Assembly (NCBI GenBank): GCA_003023195.1
Contig: PXRX01000008.1
Coordinates: forward strand, 186,569-250,568
Length of the DNA stretch: 64,000 bases
From: Halobacteriales archaeon QS_8_69_26
GTDB taxonomy: Archaea > Halobacteriota > Halobacteria > Halobacteriales > SW-7-71-33
Direction: 5' to 3'
Part shown: positions 61,190-64,000 of the stretch, piece after piece
Layout: each line of letters starts with the position of its first letter
Position numbering within the stretch: the first letter of the stretch is position 1
Program-made: the position numbers and the translations under genes
The notes under the pieces: model-generated
What the model saw: only the letters and a program-made list of their open reading frames with translations
Databases searched by the model: none
Told to the model about the DNA's origin: nothing

Positions 61190-62527
61190 GTGTCGCGCCT
61201 CGCAGCGCTGGCCGCGACGCTCCTCCTCGTGACCGCGGGGTGCGTCACGCCGACGACCAACGACCCGGAGCGGACGCCGTCCGGCGAGGACATCGAGGGG
61301 GACATCGAGGTCGACGGGCCGCCCATCGGCGTCGACCCCGACGGCGTGTACGCGCGAGTGCTGGTCGTCCTCGACGCCGACGCCGACCCGCCGGCACGGA
61401 TCCGCGTCTTCGACCCCGACGAGTTCGACGACGCTGACGACGACGGGACGGACAACGACAGTACGCAGGCGATCAGCCTGCGACCCTCCTTCTGGGAGGC
61501 GATGGGCGTCGAACGCGACCCGGAGGGGCTGGACGACCCCACGGCCATGGAGAGCGGTGCGACCAGCGCCCTGGGACAGGTCGCACTGTTCCTGGGCGAC
61601 AACGAGACGACGGCGGTCCACTACGTGCTGGCACACGAACTCGTCCACTACGTCCAGTTCGCCCAGGACCGCCACCGCTCGGTCCTGGAGTCGGTCGACG
61701 CCGACACGACCGACGGGCAGTTCGTCTACCGGAGCGTCCTCGAGGGTGCCGCGGTGTACGCCACCGACGCCTACATCCGGCGGTACGTCGACACCGACGA
61801 GACCAACTCCGGGGTCTACCCGCGGCTGGCCGAACAGCTCGAACCGGGGTCGATAGACCGGTACGGGAACGACCAGTACGTCCTCGGTCACCGGTACGTC
61901 GCCGACCGGGTCGACGACCCGCGCGACCTGCCCGCCGTCTACGAGGACCCGCCCCGGACCGCCGAACAGGTGATCCACGGCCACCCGCCGGGCGCCGAGC
62001 CACCGCGGGACCTCTCGGTGACCGTCGAGGAGGGCGACTACTTCTTCCAGGGCACCGACCGGATGGGCGAGGCCTGGCTCCGGACGGCGCTTCGCAACGG
62101 GGTCGACGAGTCGGCGGCGACCCGGGCCGCCGAGGGGTGGGGCAACGACAGCCTCCTCACCTTCCGGCCCTCGTCCGGGGAGTCGTCCTACGCGTGGGTG
62201 TTGCGGTTCGACGACGCCGAGAACAGGAGCGGGTTCGACGACGTCTTCGCGGACTACCTCGACGCCCGGGGCGATCGAACCGGCGACCGCTGGGCAGTCG
62301 AGGACTACGCCGTCGACTACCGCCCGGTCGGCGAGGACACCGCCGTGGTGCTCGTCGGCACCGAGGCGTTCGTCGACGGCGCTACAGTGGAGGGATCGTC
62401 CGGAGAGGTGACCGTCGCGGCCCCCTCCGGGACGGACGACGGTGACGGTGCCATCACACCGGACTCGTCGATGGTCGGTAACGGACCGATCCCCGCGCCA
62501 GCGCCCTCGGTTGCGATGCCCGAGTGA
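61190..62527 (+). CDS. HExxH metallopeptidase-like lipoprotein
   Basis: Protein of 445 residues from GTG 61190. N-terminal signal with lipobox (AALAATLLLVTAGC). The zinc motif AHELVHYVQFAQDRH lies near residue 149, and VLEGAAVYATDAYI about 35 residues later can supply the third (Glu) ligand. A C-terminal beta-rich part includes YAWVLRFDDAENRSGFDDVF. I recall such secreted HExxH lipoproteins in haloarchaea, of unknown substrate. It follows the previous lipoprotein gene by 7 bases and is probably cotranscribed. Confidence 0.82.
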   Translation: MSRLAALAATLLLVTAGCVTPTTNDPERTPSGEDIEGDIEVDGPPIGVDPDGVYARVLVVLDADADPPARIRVFDPDEFDDADDDGTDNDSTQAISLRPSFWEAMGVERDPEGLDDPTAMESGATSALGQVALFLGDNETTAVHYVLAHELVHYVQFAQDRHRSVLESVDADTTDGQFVYRSVLEGAAVYATDAYIRRYVDTDETNSGVYPRLAEQLEPGSIDRYGNDQYVLGHRYVADRVDDPRDLPAVYEDPPRTAEQVIHGHPPGAEPPRDLSVTVEEGDYFFQGTDRMGEAWLRTALRNGVDESAATRAAEGWGNDSLLTFRPSSGESSYAWVLRFDDAENRSGFDDVFADYLDARGDRTGDRWAVEDYAVDYRPVGEDTAVVLVGTEAFVDGATVEGSSGEVTVAAPSGTDDGDGAITPDSSMVGNGPIPAPAPSVAMPE

Positions 62528-62539
62528 GTCCCGTCGGGG

Positions 62540-63496
62540 CTACTCGACGGTCGGGACGGGAATCTCGCCGAGGACGGTCTCGATGACCTGCTCCTTCCGG
62601 ACCTCGTTGACGGTGGCGTCGGGGGTCAACACGAGGCGGTGGGCCAGGGCGGGCCGGGCGACGCGCTTGACGTCGTCGGGGGTGACGAACTCCCGGCCCT
62701 CCAGGGCGGCCCGGGAACGGGCGGCCTCGAACAGGCGCTGGGTGCCACGGGGGGAGACCCCGACCTCGACCCGGGGGTCGTCGCGGGTCGCGCGGGAGAT
62801 GGCCGCGATGTATGTCAACAGGTCCTCGTCGACCCGGACGTCCTCGGGGACGGCCCGGAGGGCCCGCACCTCGTCGGGGGTGACGACCTGGCCGACGGTC
62901 GGGACCTGGCTGTCCCTGGCGGCCCGGCGCTTGAGCAGTTCGATCTCGCCCGGTTCGTCGGGGTAGCCCATCGAGGTCTTGATCATGAACCGGTCGACCT
63001 GTGCCTCCGGCAGCGCGAAGGTCCCCTCCTGTTCGACGGGGTTCTGGGTGGCGATGACGAAGAAGGGCGTCGGCAGGTCGTGAGTCTCGCCGTCGACGGT
63101 CACCTGCCGCTCGGCCATCGCCTCCAGGAGGGCGGCCTGGGTCTTCGGCGGCGCGCGGTTTATCTCGTCGGCCAGGACGACGTTCGCGAAGATCGGTCCC
63201 TCGTTGAACTCGAAGTCCCGTTCCTGCTCGTTGAAGACGTTCGTCCCGGTGACGTCGGCCGGGAGCAGGTCCGGCGTGAACTGGATCCGCGAGAACGACA
63301 GCCCCAGCGCCGACGCGAACGCCCGTGCGGTCAGGGTCTTGCCCGTCCCGGGCACGTCCTCCAGGAGGACGTGACCCCGGCCGAGGATCCCCACCATCAC
63401 CGTCTCGAAGAACTCGCGGTCGGCGATGACCGACTCCCCGATCTCGTCGAGGATCGCCCCACACTCCTCGCTCGCACGAGTGACGTCCATGTCCAT
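62540..63496 (-). CDS. MoxR-family AAA+ ATPase
   Basis: Protein of 318 residues. Walker A EDVPGTGKTL, Walker B VVLADEINRAPPKTQ, sensor 1 IATQNPVEQEGTFALPEAQ and a C-terminal lid. MoxR ATPases act as chaperone-like activators, usually beside DUF58 and VWA genes. None lies directly downstream here, since the next gene is convergent 12 bases away. A copy of the palindrome lies about 100 bases upstream. A link with the VWA protein at 22252 is possible but 40 kb away. Confidence 0.93.
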   Translation of the reverse strand: MDMDVTRASEECGAILDEIGESVIADREFFETVMVGILGRGHVLLEDVPGTGKTLTARAFASALGLSFSRIQFTPDLLPADVTGTNVFNEQERDFEFNEGPIFANVVLADEINRAPPKTQAALLEAMAERQVTVDGETHDLPTPFFVIATQNPVEQEGTFALPEAQVDRFMIKTSMGYPDEPGEIELLKRRAARDSQVPTVGQVVTPDEVRALRAVPEDVRVDEDLLTYIAAISRATRDDPRVEVGVSPRGTQRLFEAARSRAALEGREFVTPDDVKRVARPALAHRLVLTPDATVNEVRKEQVIETVLGEIPVPTVE

Positions 63497-63597
63497 GTTC
63501 GCCCCGGCGGGAGCAGTCGGCTTATGACTGGCGGTCTCGGGTCGCCGGTCCGACAGGTCCGGTCCGGAGTGGATCCGGCCGCCGTCTCTCGGCCAAT

Positions 63598-63617
63598 TTA
63601 CGGTAAAGTTACTGTAG
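63598..63617. promoter_or_regulatory. 20-bp palindrome, diverged copy 3
   Basis: TTACGGTAA-AG-TTACTGTAG differs from copies 1 and 2 at two arm positions. It lies about 102 bases upstream of the moxR start and 118 before tRNA-Ser. Confidence 0.5.
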
Positions 63618-63734
63618 GCGGTGTCGGATGCCGTCCGATACCGGTCGGACGGGGCGATCCCTCGCGCCGACGGTGGCGGTGGGATCGAGCAAACCGAAAC
63701 CGATAAATCCCGGACGTTCCCGAGTTAGAGGTGA

Positions 63735-63819
63735 GCCGAGGTAGCCTAGCCCGGCCAAGGCGGTTGCCTCGAGAGCAACTGTCCGCAAGGACTCAGGAGT
63801 TCAAATCTCCTCCTCGGCG
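63735..63819 (+). tRNA. tRNA-Ser (CGA)
   Basis: 85 bases. Acceptor GCCGAGG pairs with CCTCGGC, discriminator G. The anticodon arm GTTGC-CTCGAGA-GCAAC gives anticodon CGA (codon UCG). The long variable arm GTCC-GCAA-GGAC marks a class II tRNA. The T arm is AGGAG-TTCAAAT-CTCCT. CCA is not encoded. A short T run (CTTTTCCC) follows as terminator. Downstream copies of its 3' end suggest use as an integration site. Confidence 0.96.
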
Positions 63820-63872
63820 CTTTTCCCGTCACTACCCGGCGAGCGGCGCGTAGCGTCGCGGGCCATCGGACG

Positions 63873-63977
63873 GGAAAAGCGCCGTCGAGATTTGAACCAG
63901 AGAGAGCGCAGTCTCGCGAGCACCGCGAGCGAGGAAGCGATCGACCGTGGTTCGAATCTCCTCCTCGGCGCTTCTCC
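63873..63977. repeat. Copies of the tRNA-Ser 3' end (possible attachment-site remnants)
   Basis: At 63873-63898 an inverted partial copy reads, on the minus strand, GGTTCAAATCTC-GA-CGGCGCTTTTCC. At 63949-63977 a direct copy reads GGTTCGAATCTCCTCCTCGG followed by CGCTTCTCC, differing from the tRNA end at a few positions. No complete second tRNA is present. Confidence 0.75.
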
Positions 63978-64000
63978 GCACCAGACCCGTGAGCGCCGCG

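Noticed and set aside
63735-63819. tRNA-Leu
   Set aside because: Both are class II, but the anticodon loop CTCGAGA gives CGA (Ser) and the discriminator is G, as in tRNA-Ser.

Overview
The window comes from a haloarchaeon (class Halobacteria). The DNA is very G+C-rich with strong G/C preference at third codon positions, and the proteins are rich in Asp and Glu. It carries archaeal housekeeping genes (RIO2 kinase, ribosomal protein S6e, type II methionine aminopeptidase, a 7S SRP RNA, ferredoxin-dependent 2-oxoacid oxidoreductase, a halocyanin-like protein). Several genes have a TATA box about 26-28 bases before the start codon, as expected for leaderless archaeal transcripts.

Bases 1 to about 19,500 encode a phage-tail-like contractile injection system (CIS) of the extracellular (eCIS, Afp/PVC-like) type. 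A plus-strand baseplate operon runs: low-complexity protein (cut by the window edge), LysM hub protein, gpD-like hub, gp5/VgrG-like spike, PAAR tip, gp25 wedge, two large baseplate-J-type proteins, and a gpI-like tail protein fused to an NHL-like region. A protein with a tail-fibre-like motif follows behind its own promoter. A second unit holds sheath, tube, a CxxC protein, a DUF6760 protein and a second tube protein. The Pvc16-type tail terminator lies on the minus strand. No capsid, portal or terminase gene and no T6SS membrane-complex gene is visible, so this is neither a prophage nor a T6SS. The AAA+ ATPase, tape measure and recognisable effectors are not in the window and may lie to the left.

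Bases 19,700 to about 33,300 hold a phospho-threonine signalling module: two Ser/Thr kinases fused to FHA domains, a zinc-ribbon/FHA protein, a VWA protein, a PP2C phosphatase with an acidic tail, a HEAT-repeat/zinc-ribbon protein, a membrane HExxH peptidase, and a 1,384-residue membrane HEAT protein. The tail of that last protein carries eight copies of a short SETIIMxPG-type motif that looks like a kinase/FHA docking array. By analogy with threonine-phosphorylation control of T6SS, I infer that this module controls CIS assembly or firing. A second unusual feature is a phosphohistidine swivel domain like that of PEP synthase embedded in the larger baseplate protein.

From 33,700 to 64,000 the window is mostly ordinary chromosome: a copper-export locus (regulator, P1B ATPase, CopZ-like chaperone), rio2, an SDR/DUF4166/YndJ operon, lipoate ligase, a frameshifted lipoprotein, endonuclease IV, a PEBP lipoprotein, a halocyanin-like protein, M42 peptidase, Lrp regulator, korAB, small zinc ribbons, map, a beta-CASP nuclease, a histidine kinase, rps6e, lipoproteins, the SRP RNA, a MoxR ATPase and tRNA-Ser(CGA). 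Scattered through it are short tandem-repeat arrays in intergenic spaces, three copies of a 20-bp palindrome (TTACAGTAA-N2-TTACTGTAA type), and copies of the tRNA 3' end after tRNA-Ser that suggest an integration site.

All calls rest on reading the sequence and recalling family features; no database search was run. Two genes (left edge and 42.5-43.5 kb) appear frameshifted, which could be biological or an assembly error.
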